A stretch of 64,000 nucleotides of DNA from Enterobacter huaxiensis (GTDB lineage: Bacteria; Pseudomonadota; Gammaproteobacteria; Enterobacterales; Enterobacteriaceae), in NCBI RefSeq assembly GCF_003594935.2, contig NZ_CP043342.1, forward strand, positions 620,001 to 684,000. The letters run 5' to 3'. Positions 53,536-63,358 of the stretch are shown piece after piece. The translations under genes were made by a program, and so were the position numbers. The notes beneath the pieces are model-generated. The model had not been told where the DNA came from. It did not search any database and saw only the letters and a program-made list of their open reading frames with translations. Each line of letters opens with the position of its first letter. The first letter of the stretch is position 1.

Positions 53536-55239
53536 TTAAAACAGGAAATAGCGTTGCGCCATCGGCAGAACGTCAGCCGGTTCGCTGGTTATCAGTTCAC
53601 CGTCGACGCGCACCTCGTAGGTTTGCGAATCGACGGTGATATTCGGCTGCAGGCCGTTGTGGATCATGTCCGCCTTTTTCACCGTCCGGCAGCCTTTCAC
53701 CACCGCGGTGGCGCTCTGCAGGTTGAGCTGCTGCGGGATGCTGTTCGCACTGGCGGCCTGCGAGATAAACGTCAGCCGGGTGGCATGACGCGCGGCGCCC
53801 AGCGATCCAAACATCGGACGGTAATGCACCGGCTGCGGCGTTGGGATCGAGGCGTTGATGTCGCCCATCGGCGCGCAGGCGATCATTCCACCTTTGACGA
53901 TGGTGGCGGGCTTGACGCCGAAGAACGCCGGGGACCAGACCACCAGATCCGCCAGCTTGCCCGCCTCAATCGAACCGACTTCGTGGGCGATGCCGTGGGT
54001 GAGCGCCGGGTTAATGGTGTATTTGGCGACGTAGCGCTTCACGCGGAAGTTGTCGTTCTCGCCGGTCTCCTCCGGCAGCGCGCCGCGCTGGACCTTCATG
54101 CGGTGCGCGACCTGCCAGGTACGGATGATCACTTCCCCGACGCGGCCCATTGCCTGAGAGTCTGACGAGGTGAGCGAGAACGCGCCGATATCGTGCAGCA
54201 CGTCTTCGGCGGCGATGGTTTCACGACGAATGCGGGATTCGGCAAACGCCACGTCCTCGGCGATATCCGGGTCGAGGTGATGGCAAACCATCAGCATGTC
54301 GAGATGCTCGTCGATGGTGTTCACCGTGTAGGGCAAGGTCGGGTTGGTGGAAGAGGGCAGAATATTCGGGTGCGCGCAGGCAGTGATGATATCCGGCGCG
54401 TGGCCGCCGCCCGCGCCTTCGGTGTGGAAGGTATGGATAGTTCGCCCGCCGATGGCCGCCAGCGTGTCTTCGACAAAACCTGACTCGTTCAGCGTGTCGC
54501 TGTGCAGCGCCACTTGAATATCCATTTCTTCCGCGACGTCCAGCGAGCAGTTGATCGCCGCAGGCGTCGCGCCCCAGTCTTCGTGGATCTTCAGCCCGAT
54601 GGCGCCGGCGGCTATCTGCTCGCGCAGGGCATCAGGGTTTGAACCGTTGCCTTTGCCGAGCAGGCCGATATTCACCGGCAGCGTATCGGCGGCCTGCAGC
54701 ATGCGGGCGATATACCACGGCCCAGGCGTGCAGGTGGTGGCGTTGGTGCCCGCCGCCGGTCCGGTGCCGCCGCCGATCATGGTGGTGACGCCGGAGACCA
54801 GCGCCTCTTCCGCCTGCTGCGGGCAGATCCAGTGGATGTGGGTGTCGATTCCGCCAGCGGTGACGATCTTCCCCTCGGCGGCGATGACTTCTGTTGCCGC
54901 GCCAATCGGGATCGTTACGCCGGGCTGAATGTCCGGATTACCCGCCTTACCCACGGCAAAGATCCGCCCGTTCTTCACGCCGATATCGGCCTTCACGATC
55001 CCCCAGTGATCGACGATCAGCGCGTTGGTCAGCACCAGATCCACGCAGCCGTCGGCGGTCATCTGCCCCTGGCCCATGCCGTCGCGGATCACCTTTCCGC
55101 CGCCGAACTTGACCTCTTCGCCGTAGACCGTGAGATCGTCTTCCACTTCTACCCAAAGCTCGCTGTCGGCCAGCCGCACTTTATCCCCGGTGGTGGGGCC
55201 GAACATATCGGCATACGCCCGGCGTGAAATCTCAGCCAT
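53536..55239 (-). CDS. ureC: Urease alpha subunit UreC
   Basis: 567-residue catalytic subunit hydrolysing urea to ammonia and carbamate. All active-site residues align at Klebsiella numbering: H134 and H136 (THIHWICP), carbamylated K217 (GLKIHEDWG), H246, H272 ([11 protein letters not shown]), flap C319-H320 (VCHHLDPD) and D360. It binds two nickel ions. ATG at 55239 overlaps the ureB stop by eight bases, so subunits are made in step. Confidence 0.98.
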   Translation of the reverse strand: MAEISRRAYADMFGPTTGDKVRLADSELWVEVEDDLTVYGEEVKFGGGKVIRDGMGQGQMTADGCVDLVLTNALIVDHWGIVKADIGVKNGRIFAVGKAGNPDIQPGVTIPIGAATEVIAAEGKIVTAGGIDTHIHWICPQQAEEALVSGVTTMIGGGTGPAAGTNATTCTPGPWYIARMLQAADTLPVNIGLLGKGNGSNPDALREQIAAGAIGLKIHEDWGATPAAINCSLDVAEEMDIQVALHSDTLNESGFVEDTLAAIGGRTIHTFHTEGAGGGHAPDIITACAHPNILPSSTNPTLPYTVNTIDEHLDMLMVCHHLDPDIAEDVAFAESRIRRETIAAEDVLHDIGAFSLTSSDSQAMGRVGEVIIRTWQVAHRMKVQRGALPEETGENDNFRVKRYVAKYTINPALTHGIAHEVGSIEAGKLADLVVWSPAFFGVKPATIVKGGMIACAPMGDINASIPTPQPVHYRPMFGSLGAARHATRLTFISQAASANSIPQQLNLQSATAVVKGCRTVKKADMIHNGLQPNITVDSQTYEVRVDGELITSEPADVLPMAQRYFLF

Positions 55240-55546
55240 GTTTCACCTCACCCATCACCTCGCCGCGAAAGCCGAAAATGCGCTGCGCCCCGGTGACCTG
55301 AACCAGCGTCACTTCGCGCTTCTGGCCGGGCTCAAAACGCACGGCGGTGCCCGCCGGGATGTTCAGCCGGTAGCCTCTGGTCGCTTCCCGATCGAACTTC
55401 AGCGCCGGGTTGGCCTCGTAAAAGTGGTAGTGCGATCCGACCTGGATCGGCCTGTCGCCGTGGTTTTCAACGATCGCGATCCGGGTTTTGCGCCCGACGT
55501 TGAGAGCAATATTGCCGGGCTGGACCCGGTATTCGCCAGGGATCAT
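55232..55546 (-). CDS. ureB: Urease beta subunit UreB
   Basis: 104-residue structural subunit. Conserved [19 protein letters not shown] and [22 protein letters not shown]. The second of two adjacent ATGs (55546, MIPGEYRV) is preferred: AAGGAG then lies six bases upstream and the N-terminus equals the Klebsiella protein. Overlaps ureC. Confidence 0.96.
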   Translation of the reverse strand: MIPGEYRVQPGNIALNVGRKTRIAIVENHGDRPIQVGSHYHFYEANPALKFDREATRGYRLNIPAGTAVRFEPGQKREVTLVQVTGAQRIFGFRGEVMGEVKHG

Positions 55547-55556
55547 CATGAGCTCC

Positions 55557-55859
55557 TTAGACGATCGGGTTATGGACGGTGACGAGCTTGGAACCGTCCG
55601 GAAAGGTGGCTTCCACCTGAATATCCGGGATCATCTCCGGGACGCCCTCCATTACCTGCGCGCGCGTCAGGACGTGGCGGCCCGCCTCCATCAGCGAGGC
55701 GACGGTTTCGCCATCGCGCGCGCCTTCCATAATGAAGGCGCTGATCAGCGCGACCGATTCCGGGTAATTGAGCTTTACCCCGCGCGCAAGGCGGCGCTCG
55801 GCAACCAGCGCGGCGGTGAACAGCAACAGCTTGTCTTTTTCTCTGGGGGTCAGTTCCAT
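55557..55859 (-). CDS. ureA: Urease gamma subunit UreA
   Basis: 100-residue structural subunit, the family's standard size. N-terminal [23 protein letters not shown] and C-terminal [19 protein letters not shown] are near-invariant. Sits 10 bp after ureD and 10 bp before ureB. Confidence 0.97.
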   Translation of the reverse strand: MELTPREKDKLLLFTAALVAERRLARGVKLNYPESVALISAFIMEGARDGETVASLMEAGRHVLTRAQVMEGVPEMIPDIQVEATFPDGSKLVTVHNPIV

Positions 55860-55869
55860 AACGTTTCTC

Positions 55870-56697
55870 TTATGTCTGCCAGATACGCGGCGAACAGGCG
55901 GGTTTGGTGGTGAGAAGCGGGCGAAGCGACTGCCAGATATCGCGCATCACCCGCTGGCAAATCAGGTTGTCGTGGGAGAGAAAACGCACCGACAGCAGGC
56001 CATCGGTGAGCGTTGCCCCGGCATAATTTTCCAGAGGTGAGAGCCGCTCGCGCACCGCGTCGAGGTGATTTTCCGTAGCCGGATAAAAAAGCAGAGTGCC
56101 CAGCCACGGATGCCCGGCGACGGGTGCGAGATCGCCGTCGCTAAGATGCAGGCGCTCAATCAGGCGCGGCTCGTCATCTACCCACACCTCAAGGCGGCTC
56201 TCCAGAGTGCCGTGGCTGAAGGTTTCGTTTATCACCGGGCGGCCCAGGCAGTACAGCTCCCACGCCAGCAGCGTGCTGGAGGCCTTCAGGTGAAAAACGG
56301 AGCGCAGCGCGGCATTCGCGCCGGGAAAAATAATCGTGTCCTGCGGCAGCCACTCCAGGATGGAGTCTTCATCGAGATAAAAATGCTGGCTCAGACGAGC
56401 CTGCGGGCCGCTGCTGCGATAGAACTTGCTGGCGCCGGGCATGGTGATAAGCACATGGCTTTTGGCGTCCAGCTGAACGGAAATGTCCAGCGTATCGCCG
56501 CCCACAATCCCGCCGGGCGGGTGCAGCAGGTAAAGGTGGCAGGTTTCCCCTTCGGGATAAAACGGACGCTGGACGGTAAGCGGCCCGACGTGATGAGCGG
56601 AGTGCAGGAGGGTTTTCTCAGGGGTGTGACGAAACTGCAGGGCAAGCGACGCCTGCCAGCCTTTATACGTATTATCAGTGACCTGAGCTGCTAACAT
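55870..56697 (-). CDS. ureD: Urease accessory scaffold UreD
   Basis: 275-residue accessory protein (UreD/UreH) that docks on apo-urease and conducts nickel from UreG/UreF. Conserved [25 protein letters not shown] and [12 protein letters not shown]. First gene of ureDABCEJFG; the control region upstream contains a candidate NAC site. Confidence 0.93.
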   Translation of the reverse strand: MLAAQVTDNTYKGWQASLALQFRHTPEKTLLHSAHHVGPLTVQRPFYPEGETCHLYLLHPPGGIVGGDTLDISVQLDAKSHVLITMPGASKFYRSSGPQARLSQHFYLDEDSILEWLPQDTIIFPGANAALRSVFHLKASSTLLAWELYCLGRPVINETFSHGTLESRLEVWVDDEPRLIERLHLSDGDLAPVAGHPWLGTLLFYPATENHLDAVRERLSPLENYAGATLTDGLLSVRFLSHDNLICQRVMRDIWQSLRPLLTTKPACSPRIWQT

Positions 56698-56731
56698 GCT
56701 GCATCCATCTGCTCATCATCGGGGTCGTTTC

Positions 56732-56737
56732 AGTATG
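56732..56737 (-). promoter_or_regulatory. Candidate -10 box of the ure operon
   Basis: Minus strand CATACT, 35 bp before the ureD ATG; the upstream -35 is weak, as expected for an activator-dependent promoter. Confidence 0.4.
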
Positions 56738-56760
56738 CCCTGGCAGAAATGAAGGCTGTC

Positions 56761-56775
56761 ATATGAGTCGCTTAT
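56761..56775. promoter_or_regulatory. Candidate NAC site of the ure operon
   Basis: Minus strand ATAAGCGACTCATAT fits the NAC consensus ATA-N6-TnGTAT with one mismatch (A for G), about 30 bp upstream of the candidate -10. Klebsiella ureD is activated by NAC under nitrogen limitation. Confidence 0.6.
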
Positions 56776-56801
56776 GGATGGTCGGGCAGGAGAAATAAAA
56801 A

Positions 56802-56822
56802 AGCACGGCCCGGGGCCGTGCT
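56802..56822 (-). terminator. Terminator of the esterase gene
   Basis: Minus strand AGCACGGCC / GGCCGTGCT hairpin followed by six T, about 20 bp after the esterase stop. Confidence 0.9.
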
Positions 56823-56842
56823 CTGTGTAGAGAATGACGATC

Positions 56843-57856
56843 CTATTTCAGGTGTTCATGCAATGCGGCACCGGCCTGCTCAAGCGCAACGTTAACCGTT
56901 GGCTCATGGCTCAGCGGGTTAAGCAGGCCGTAGTCGTGGATCATGCCGTTATAGCGCGTGACGGTCACCGGGACGCCAGCCGCATCCAGCTTACGCCCGA
57001 ATGCTTCCCCTTCATCCCGCAGAACGTCCAGCTCAGCTGTCTGAATCAGCGTCTCGGGGAAGCCTTTCAACTGCGCGGCGCTGGCGCGTAGCGGAGAGGC
57101 AAGGATATTGTTGCGATCGGCAGCGCTGGTGGTGTAGTTATCCCAGAACCATTTCATCATGTTTTTCGACAGGAAATAGCCATTTTCGAACTGGTTATAC
57201 GAGGCTGTATCAAAATTCGCATCGGTAACCGGCCAGAGCATGACGTTGTAGCGAATTTTTGGCCCATTAAATTGTTTTGCCTGCAGAGCCACGGAAGCCA
57301 CCATATTGCCGCCCACGCTGTTACCAACCAGACCCAGACGGCTACCGTCTACGCCAATTTCCTGACCGTGCTCGGCTACCCATTTTGTCGCTTCATAGGC
57401 CTGATTAATGGCTACCGGGAAATGAGCCTCAGGTGACGGGGTGTAATCAACGTAAACCGCTGCGGCACCCGACGCACGAACCAGGTCGCGGATTAAACGC
57501 TCATGGGTAGGGAAATCACCCAGTACCCAGCCGCCGCCGTGAAAGAACATAAATGCGGGTAGCGTGCCGCTAGCATTCTCAGGTTTCACTATTTTCAGTT
57601 TGATCGCCTGGCCATTTACCTGGATCGTTTTTTCAGAAACCTGAGCGGGCGGCAGTTTGGCGCCTTGCTGCGCGCCGATCAGCACCTGGCGGGCTTCCTG
57701 CGGGGTCATCTGCTCCATTGGCTTACCCTTGCCAGAATTCAAAACGTTAAGAAATGCCTGTACCCCTGCGGTCGGTGTAGGGGAAGTGGTGGTTTGAGCG
57801 GATGCCGCGGCTGACGCGAAGACGGAAGAAACCAGGATGGCGGTTAATGTTTTCAT
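56843..57856 (-). CDS. Exported alpha/beta hydrolase (HSL-type esterase)
   Basis: 337-residue carboxylesterase of the hormone-sensitive-lipase family. Signal peptide MKTLTAILVSSVFASAAASA; oxyanion-hole motif FFHGGGWVLGD; nucleophile elbow VGNSVGGNM; acid in ELDVLRDEGE and histidine in MIHDYGLLN complete the triad. Exported, probably periplasmic. Natural substrate unknown. Divergent from a MarR regulator across about 150 bp containing a 12-bp palindrome, so likely regulated by it. Confidence 0.87.
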   Translation of the reverse strand: MKTLTAILVSSVFASAAASAQTTTSPTPTAGVQAFLNVLNSGKGKPMEQMTPQEARQVLIGAQQGAKLPPAQVSEKTIQVNGQAIKLKIVKPENASGTLPAFMFFHGGGWVLGDFPTHERLIRDLVRASGAAAVYVDYTPSPEAHFPVAINQAYEATKWVAEHGQEIGVDGSRLGLVGNSVGGNMVASVALQAKQFNGPKIRYNVMLWPVTDANFDTASYNQFENGYFLSKNMMKWFWDNYTTSAADRNNILASPLRASAAQLKGFPETLIQTAELDVLRDEGEAFGRKLDAAGVPVTVTRYNGMIHDYGLLNPLSHEPTVNVALEQAGAALHEHLK

Positions 57857-57929
57857 GATGGTACCTCTTTAAATGAAATTGACTGGATAAAATAACTGTA
57901 TAGTGCGCTACTTAATTGCTGATGTAATA

Positions 57930-57941
57930 CTTGCGCGCAAG
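57930..57941. promoter_or_regulatory. Candidate operator between esterase and marR
   Basis: Perfect palindrome CTTGCGCGCAAG in the middle of the divergent region, the best candidate for binding of the neighbouring MarR protein. Confidence 0.5.
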
Positions 57942-58003
57942 ATACTTTTAGTCAAACGTTATTTATAATTTTTTTAGACAACAGATTCAGAGTGAATAGA
58001 AAA

Positions 58004-58426
58004 ATGAAAGAAAACAAAACGCTAGATGATTTGCTTTGCTTCTCGCTCTACTCAGTCACCAATGCGTTCATTCGTCAATATCGCCCCCTGCTGCAGGAAA
58101 TGGATCTGACCTATCCACAATTCGTTGTTCTGATGGCGCTGTATGAGAAAGACAACATCCCGCTTCGCGATCTCAGCGATAAGACGTTTTTTGATTCGGG
58201 CACATTGACCCCGCTTGTACAAAAGCTTGAGGCAAAAGGATTTCTCAACCGTATCGCGGTTGTGGGGGATGAAAGGATGAAAAATGTCGTACTGACAGAA
58301 AAGGCTGACGCAGTGAAAAAACAGGTGATGGCGCTGCCGGATCGGATTCGCTGCAGCATGCGGATGAATGATGACGAGCTTGAGTTGCTAAAAAAACTCT
58401 CCCGAACGCTGCTGGACGATTTGTAA
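58004..58426 (+). CDS. MarR-family regulator, OhrR-like
   Basis: 140-residue winged-helix regulator. The N-terminal DDLLCFSLYSVTNAF places a single cysteine where OhrR proteins carry their peroxide-sensing Cys. The recognition helix is near FDSGTLTPLVQKLEAKGFLNR, followed by the DERMKNVVLTEKA wing. ATG 58004 is preferred to a GTG four codons upstream. Adjacent to an esterase rather than ohr, so the signal may be an organic hydroperoxide or something else. Convergent with the MFS gene. Confidence 0.82.
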   Translation: MKENKTLDDLLCFSLYSVTNAFIRQYRPLLQEMDLTYPQFVVLMALYEKDNIPLRDLSDKTFFDSGTLTPLVQKLEAKGFLNRIAVVGDERMKNVVLTEKADAVKKQVMALPDRIRCSMRMNDDELELLKKLSRTLLDDL

Positions 58427-58431
58427 GCACG

Positions 58432-58456
58432 CTTCGGTGGGGTGAACCCACCGAAG
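58432..58456. terminator. Bidirectional hairpin marR/MFS
   Basis: Perfect 10-bp stem CTTCGGTGGG / CCCACCGAAG with a 5-base loop between the convergent ends of the MarR and MFS genes; no strong T run. Confidence 0.7.
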
Positions 58457-58466
58457 TGACGTGTCG

Positions 58467-59933
58467 TTAGCGATAATCCTCCGCATCCACATCATACCCG
58501 GAAGGCTCCCACCGGATCGCCAGCAGCGAGGCCAGGCCGATAAACGGTGCCAGGGCAATCACCCAGAACACGGCGGTATCAAGAGACGCGACCAGCAGCG
58601 GGAACAGGAACAGTGAGAGCGTCGAGCTGCTGCGCATCAGCGTCTGGTTAAGCCCCACGCCCACGCCGCGCAGCGAGGTCGGGTAGCTCAAGGACGCAAA
58701 CGTCATGGTATGCGCGCCCGGACCAAACCCCTGACCGAACAGGAACAGCGCCAGCATCGAAACAGCAAGCACGCCTTCAGAGGCACCTTCCGGTCGGCCT
58801 ACCAGCGCCAGCCCCAGCAGCGCCACGAGCTGGCAGGCGTAACCGGCAAGCGACATCCGCCACGCGCCGAAGCGCGGCACGTAGCGCACCGCCAGTAATC
58901 CACCGACAAACGCAAACAGCAGGTTAAGCGCCAGCGAGATCAAAATGGTTGTCAGCATCGACTGCACAAAGAAGCTGGAGATGATGACCGGCAGGCCAAA
59001 GGCCACGGCGTTGTAGGCAAACGAGGAGACCACCGACAGCAGCGTGGCGAGGGTGGTACGCCGCAGATAAATGCCCCGGAACAGGTTCAGGTAGTTCGAC
59101 CATTTGGCCCTGTTAACCACCGGCGCAGGCTGGTCAAGCGCATCCTGCGGCACGTGGGCGTTGATGTTGTACGACTGCCGCAGGATGGACGCCGCCTCCT
59201 TCAGGTTGCCCTGATTCGCCGCCCAGACCGGTGATTCGCTCATATAGCGGCTGCGAATGGCGATAATCACCAGCGCGGGCACGGCGCCGAAGCCGAGGAT
59301 CAGGCGCCAGAGCCAGCCGCTGTGGCTTTCCGGCAGCACGGCGTAGAAGAAGAGCACCAGCAGGTAGGAGATGCTGATGGCCGCATACCAGGTGGGGCAC
59401 CACATCGCGACGCTGGAGGCCTTATTCCCCGGTCCTTTTAGTTTGGCGAACTCGCTGAGAAACGCCATCGCCACGGGAAGGTCGATCCCCACGCCGAGCC
59501 CCATCACGAAGCGCGCGCCCGCCAGCACATATTCGTTTGGAGCGAGAGCACAGGCGATAGCGGCGACGACAAAGAACACCATGTCGGCCATAAACACGCG
59601 GTAGCGCCCGATTTTATCCGTGAGATAGCCGCCGAGCAGCGCCCCGACGATGGCACCAAAGGTAATGGCCGACGCCACCATGCCGGTGCCTGCGGGGGTT
59701 AAATTAAATTCGCGTGTAATGTCTTTGATGCCAAACGCCAGCGCGCCGAGATCGTAGGCATCAAGGAAAATACCGCCCAGTGCGATACCCACCACGATAC
59801 GGGCGTTGGCCCGGCCCTGAGAACCGTCGTTAACCAGACGTGAAACGTCCGATGCGCTGCGCACCCACCTGATGTCGCCATCCGGGGCGTTTCCTGCCGT
59901 TGAAAGGGGAGTTGAATCTGTGATTTCTGCCAT
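58467..59933 (-). CDS. MFS transporter, metabolite:H+ symporter type
   Basis: 488-residue major facilitator with twelve helices. Signature loops GYLTDKIGRYRVF and, at the domain junction, ESPVWAANQGNLKEA. The family (sugar-porter/metabolite symporter group) includes YgcS-like carriers; substrate cannot be assigned. The start MAEITDSTPL at 59933 is preferred to one 14 codons upstream. Occupies the place where K-12 has the tartrate carrier ttdT, but it is not TtdT. Confidence 0.83.
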   Translation of the reverse strand: MAEITDSTPLSTAGNAPDGDIRWVRSASDVSRLVNDGSQGRANARIVVGIALGGIFLDAYDLGALAFGIKDITREFNLTPAGTGMVASAITFGAIVGALLGGYLTDKIGRYRVFMADMVFFVVAAIACALAPNEYVLAGARFVMGLGVGIDLPVAMAFLSEFAKLKGPGNKASSVAMWCPTWYAAISISYLLVLFFYAVLPESHSGWLWRLILGFGAVPALVIIAIRSRYMSESPVWAANQGNLKEAASILRQSYNINAHVPQDALDQPAPVVNRAKWSNYLNLFRGIYLRRTTLATLLSVVSSFAYNAVAFGLPVIISSFFVQSMLTTILISLALNLLFAFVGGLLAVRYVPRFGAWRMSLAGYACQLVALLGLALVGRPEGASEGVLAVSMLALFLFGQGFGPGAHTMTFASLSYPTSLRGVGVGLNQTLMRSSSTLSLFLFPLLVASLDTAVFWVIALAPFIGLASLLAIRWEPSGYDVDAEDYR

Positions 59934-60025
59934 TTTCTTTTTGTGTGGTTGTGTTGTGTACCTAACAGTTACCACAGGCAGAAGGTGACCAAAATCACAT
60001 TTGGTTATAAGGCATAACGAACGGT

Positions 60026-60640
60026 TTATTTAGCGTCTTTCTTTTTACGCTTGAGCTTTGTCCAGATCTTCGTTTCCTGACGCCGCCACAGGCGCTGAAT
60101 ATTGTCGTGATGACGCAGCAGGATCAGACAGGAGAGCATCGACACCGGGAAGGTGAACTGCGGTTTAAACCACCACACGTAGAACGGTGCAATCAAGGCG
60201 CTGACGATGGCCCCCAGCGACGAGTAGCCGCTCAGAAGAATGGTGAGCAGCCAGGTTCCGGCCATTACGCCTGTCAAATCCCAGCCGATAGGCGCAATAG
60301 CACCAAAGGCCGTTGCGACGCCTTTGCCACCTTTGAAACCGAAGAAGACGGGCCAGATATGGCCGACGCAGGCGGCGATGGCGATAAGGCCAAGCCAGAA
60401 CGGCGTAACGCCCAGCGCATAGGCGCCCCAGACGGGAAGCATTCCTTTCAGAACATCAAAAATCAAAACCGCTACGGCTGCTCCCTTGCCGCCAATTCGT
60501 AGTACATTGGTCGCCCCGGGATTCCCGGAGCCGCTGGCGCGTGGGTCAGGCAACCCGGCGATGCGGCAGACCAGAATGGCGCTGGAGATTGAGCCGCAAA
60601 GGTAGGCGAGGATAATCATTCCAGGCGCGATTGCACTCAT
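60026..60640 (-). CDS. plsY: Glycerol-3-phosphate acyltransferase PlsY
   Basis: 204-residue inner-membrane enzyme that acylates glycerol-3-phosphate from acyl-phosphate, the first step of phospholipid synthesis. Motifs [12 protein letters not shown] and [11 protein letters not shown]; five helices; basic cytosolic tail. The ATG at 60640 (MSAIAPGMI) matches E. coli; a 30-codon upstream extension toward folB is rejected. Divergent from folB. Confidence 0.95.
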   Translation of the reverse strand: MSAIAPGMIILAYLCGSISSAILVCRIAGLPDPRASGSGNPGATNVLRIGGKGAAVAVLIFDVLKGMLPVWGAYALGVTPFWLGLIAIAACVGHIWPVFFGFKGGKGVATAFGAIAPIGWDLTGVMAGTWLLTILLSGYSSLGAIVSALIAPFYVWWFKPQFTFPVSMLSCLILLRHHDNIQRLWRRQETKIWTKLKRKKKDAK

Positions 60641-60747
60641 AACGCTGTTCCGTTTTGAAAATGTATCTGTATTCTCAGCATCTGTGGATAATACGCATAA
60701 TTCGCCGGAAGTGGTATCCGGTTTAGCCAAAAAGCAGGCAGGTCGTG

Positions 60748-61116
60748 ATGGATATTGTATTTATAGAGCAACTTTCGGTAATCACCACTATCGGTGTTTA
60801 CGACTGGGAACAGACCATTGAGCAGAAGCTGGTGTTCGATATCGAAATCGGCTGGGATAACCGCACGTCGGCAAAAAGCGATGACGTGAAGGACTGTCTG
60901 AGCTATGCCGACATCAGCGAGGCGGTTGTCGGCCACGTGGAAGGACAGCGTTTTGCGCTGGTGGAACGCGTGGCGGAGGAAGTGGCCGAGCTGCTGCTGG
61001 GCAAGTTCAACGCACCGTGGGTGCGCATCAAGTTAAGCAAGCCGGGGGCCGTTGCGCGCGCCGCCAACGTAGGCGTGATTATCGAGCGTGGCACAAATCT
61101 GAAAGAAAAGATTTAA
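60748..61116 (+). CDS. folB: Dihydroneopterin aldolase FolB
   Basis: 122-residue folate-pathway enzyme that cleaves dihydroneopterin to 6-hydroxymethyl-dihydropterin and glycolaldehyde. Conserved [18 protein letters not shown] and the catalytic-lysine region [12 protein letters not shown] at 60748 follows a GTG that is also in frame; ATG gives the E. coli N-terminus. Ends at a terminator before bacA. Confidence 0.96.
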   Translation: MDIVFIEQLSVITTIGVYDWEQTIEQKLVFDIEIGWDNRTSAKSDDVKDCLSYADISEAVVGHVEGQRFALVERVAEEVAELLLGKFNAPWVRIKLSKPGAVARAANVGVIIERGTNLKEKI

Positions 61117-61170
61117 CGTCATAATCGCTAAACCATTTTACGTTATACCGGTCTTAAAATCGTATCTTTC

Positions 61171-61200
61171 ACGGTAGCCGTCGCGGCGACCGTTTTTTTA
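61171..61200 (+). terminator. Terminator between folB and bacA
   Basis: ACGGTAGCCG-TCG-CGGCGACCGT hairpin followed by seven T, ending 22 bp before the bacA ATG. It separates folB from bacA, or may attenuate read-through. Confidence 0.85.
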
Positions 61201-61221
61201 TATCTTTTTAGGGGTTTATAG

Positions 61222-62043
61222 ATGAGCGATATGCACTCGCTGCTGGTGGCGGCAATACTGGGTGTGGTCGAAGGATTGACGGAGTTTCTGCCGGTTTCCA
61301 GTACGGGCCATATGATTATCGTTGGCCACCTGCTGGGCTTTGAGGGAGATACCGCAAAGACGTTTGAAGTGGTCATTCAGCTCGGTTCTATTCTGGCGGT
61401 TGTGGTGATGTTCTGGCGTCGTCTTTTTGGTCTGATCGGCATCCACTTTGGTCGTTTACCGCAGCGTGAAGGCGAAGGCACTGGCCGCCTGACGCTTATC
61501 CATATCCTGCTCGGTATGGTTCCGGCGGTGGTGCTGGGTCTGGTCTTCCACGATACCATCAAGTCGCTTTTCAACCCGATTAACGTCATGTACGCGCTGG
61601 TGGTCGGCGGCTTCCTGCTGATTGCGGCGGAAGTGCTGAAGCCAAAAGTACCGCGGGCCGAAGGGCTGGACGATATGACCTATCGTCAGGCGTTTATAAT
61701 TGGCTGCTTCCAGTGTCTGGCCCTGTGGCCGGGCTTCTCCCGTTCAGGGGCAACGATTTCTGGCGGGATGCTGATGGGCGTAAGCCGCTATGCGGCGTCT
61801 GAGTTTTCCTTCCTGCTGGCCGTGCCGATGATGATGGGGGCGACGGTACTCGACGTCTACAAGAGCTATCACTTCCTGACGGCAGGCGATATTCCGATGT
61901 TCGCCGTGGGCTTTGTCACCGCCTTTATCGTGGCGCTGGTCGCCATCAAAACCTTCCTGCAGCTGATTAAGCGTATCTCGTTCATTCCGTTCGCGATCTA
62001 CCGCTTTATCGTCGCGGCTGCGGTCTACGTGGTCTTCTTCTGA
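61222..62043 (+). CDS. bacA: Undecaprenyl-diphosphate phosphatase BacA/UppP
   Basis: 273-residue inner-membrane phosphatase that recycles undecaprenyl carrier for peptidoglycan. Active-site motifs [15 protein letters not shown] and [13 protein letters not shown]. About eight helices. Confers bacitracin tolerance when abundant. Convergent with cca. Confidence 0.96.
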   Translation: MSDMHSLLVAAILGVVEGLTEFLPVSSTGHMIIVGHLLGFEGDTAKTFEVVIQLGSILAVVVMFWRRLFGLIGIHFGRLPQREGEGTGRLTLIHILLGMVPAVVLGLVFHDTIKSLFNPINVMYALVVGGFLLIAAEVLKPKVPRAEGLDDMTYRQAFIIGCFQCLALWPGFSRSGATISGGMLMGVSRYAASEFSFLLAVPMMMGATVLDVYKSYHFLTAGDIPMFAVGFVTAFIVALVAIKTFLQLIKRISFIPFAIYRFIVAAAVYVVFF

Positions 62044-62050
62044 TGACCGA

Positions 62051-62077
62051 CTGCCCTCAGTCTTTCGGCTGAGGGCA
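62051..62077. terminator. Hairpin between bacA and cca
   Basis: CTGCCCTCAG / CTGAGGGCAG with an 8-base loop, overlapping the last codons of cca. Confidence 0.75.
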
Positions 62078-63298
62078 GCGCTGTTCCTTCCAGGCCGCGA
62101 CGGCGTCAATCCGTCGTTTGGTCATCTCTTCCCGAATCTCCGGGCCTTTAAATCCTGCCTCAACGACGTCTTTCGTCGGCACCGCTTTCGCCACTTCCCA
62201 GGCTTCACGCAGCAAACGCCCCTGCGGATAATCGCAGGCTTCAAACCCGGTACGCCCGCGAACGTCGGCTTCGCTGGTGAGCGCGATTTGCTCCACGCGC
62301 TGCGGCTTGCGCCAGGCGTCGATGTTGTCGAACAGCTTAACGATGGTTGCCGGTTTCAGGATCGGGAAGGTATGGATCAGGTCATGGAATTCCGCCACCA
62401 GTTTTGCCAGGTCGCGGATTTCATTAGGGACGCGCAGACGCTGGCAAATCCCTTCTACCAGCTTCACGCCCGCCGGACCGTGTCCGTGGTGGCGGGGCCA
62501 GAGTGCCTTTGGCGTTAAGCCTTTGCCGAGATCGTGGCAGAGGGTGGAAAAGCGCACGTCCACCTCCGGGCTGAGCATGGCGGCCATGCTTAGCGTCATC
62601 AGGGTGTGCACACCGGTATCAATTTCCGGGTGCCATTTCGCCGGGGCCGGTACGCCAAAGAGGTTATCTACCTCCGGGAACAGCACTTTCAGGGCGCCGC
62701 AGTCGCGCAGCACCTGGAAAAAGACCTGCGGGTTGCGGGTGGTGAGGGCGTTTTCCGTCTCTTTCCAGACGCGTTCCGGCGTCAGGTGTTCCAGCTCGCC
62801 CGCCTCGGTCATCGCGGTCATCAGCGCCATCGTCTCGTCGGCGATGCGGAAGCTCAGGTGGGCGTAACGGGCTGCGAAACGCGCCACGCGGAGCACGCGG
62901 AGCGGATCTTCAGAAAAGGCAGGGGAGACGTGACGCAAGATACGGTTGCGCAGGTCGTCCTGACCGCCGTAGGCGTCAATAATGTGGCCGTGTTCATCCT
63001 GGGCCAGGGCGTTAACGGTGAGATCGCGGCGCAGGAGATCTTGCTCAAGCGTCACGTCCGGCGCGGAATAGCAGGTAAAGCCGGTATAGCCTGAACCGGA
63101 TTTTCGCTCTGTCCGTGCCAGGGCATACTCTTCTCGGCTTTCAGGATGCAGAAAAACAGGAAAATCGCGGCCTACCTGCTGGTAGCCCGCGTCAAGCATC
63201 TCTTCGGGCGTGGCACCGACCACAACCCAGTCCTTATCTTTGACCGGCAGACCTAACAACGCATCACGTACCGCACCACCGACCAGATAACTCTTCAC
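62057..63298 (-). CDS. cca: tRNA nucleotidyltransferase (CCA-adding) Cca
   Basis: 413-residue class II CCA-adding enzyme. Nucleotidyltransferase motif [19 protein letters not shown] with catalytic acids, a template motif [12 protein letters not shown], and a C-terminal HD phosphohydrolase domain ([12 protein letters not shown]), typical of gammaproteobacterial bifunctional Cca. GTG start at 63298. E. coli Cca is 412 residues. Confidence 0.96.
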   Translation of the reverse strand: MKSYLVGGAVRDALLGLPVKDKDWVVVGATPEEMLDAGYQQVGRDFPVFLHPESREEYALARTERKSGSGYTGFTCYSAPDVTLEQDLLRRDLTVNALAQDEHGHIIDAYGGQDDLRNRILRHVSPAFSEDPLRVLRVARFAARYAHLSFRIADETMALMTAMTEAGELEHLTPERVWKETENALTTRNPQVFFQVLRDCGALKVLFPEVDNLFGVPAPAKWHPEIDTGVHTLMTLSMAAMLSPEVDVRFSTLCHDLGKGLTPKALWPRHHGHGPAGVKLVEGICQRLRVPNEIRDLAKLVAEFHDLIHTFPILKPATIVKLFDNIDAWRKPQRVEQIALTSEADVRGRTGFEACDYPQGRLLREAWEVAKAVPTKDVVEAGFKGPEIREEMTKRRIDAVAAWKEQRCPQPKD

Positions 63299-63358
63299 GC
63301 CAACACTCCCGTTTTCTCTTTTCGCAAGATGATACGTAAGTGTGGCAGAGAAGACGAG

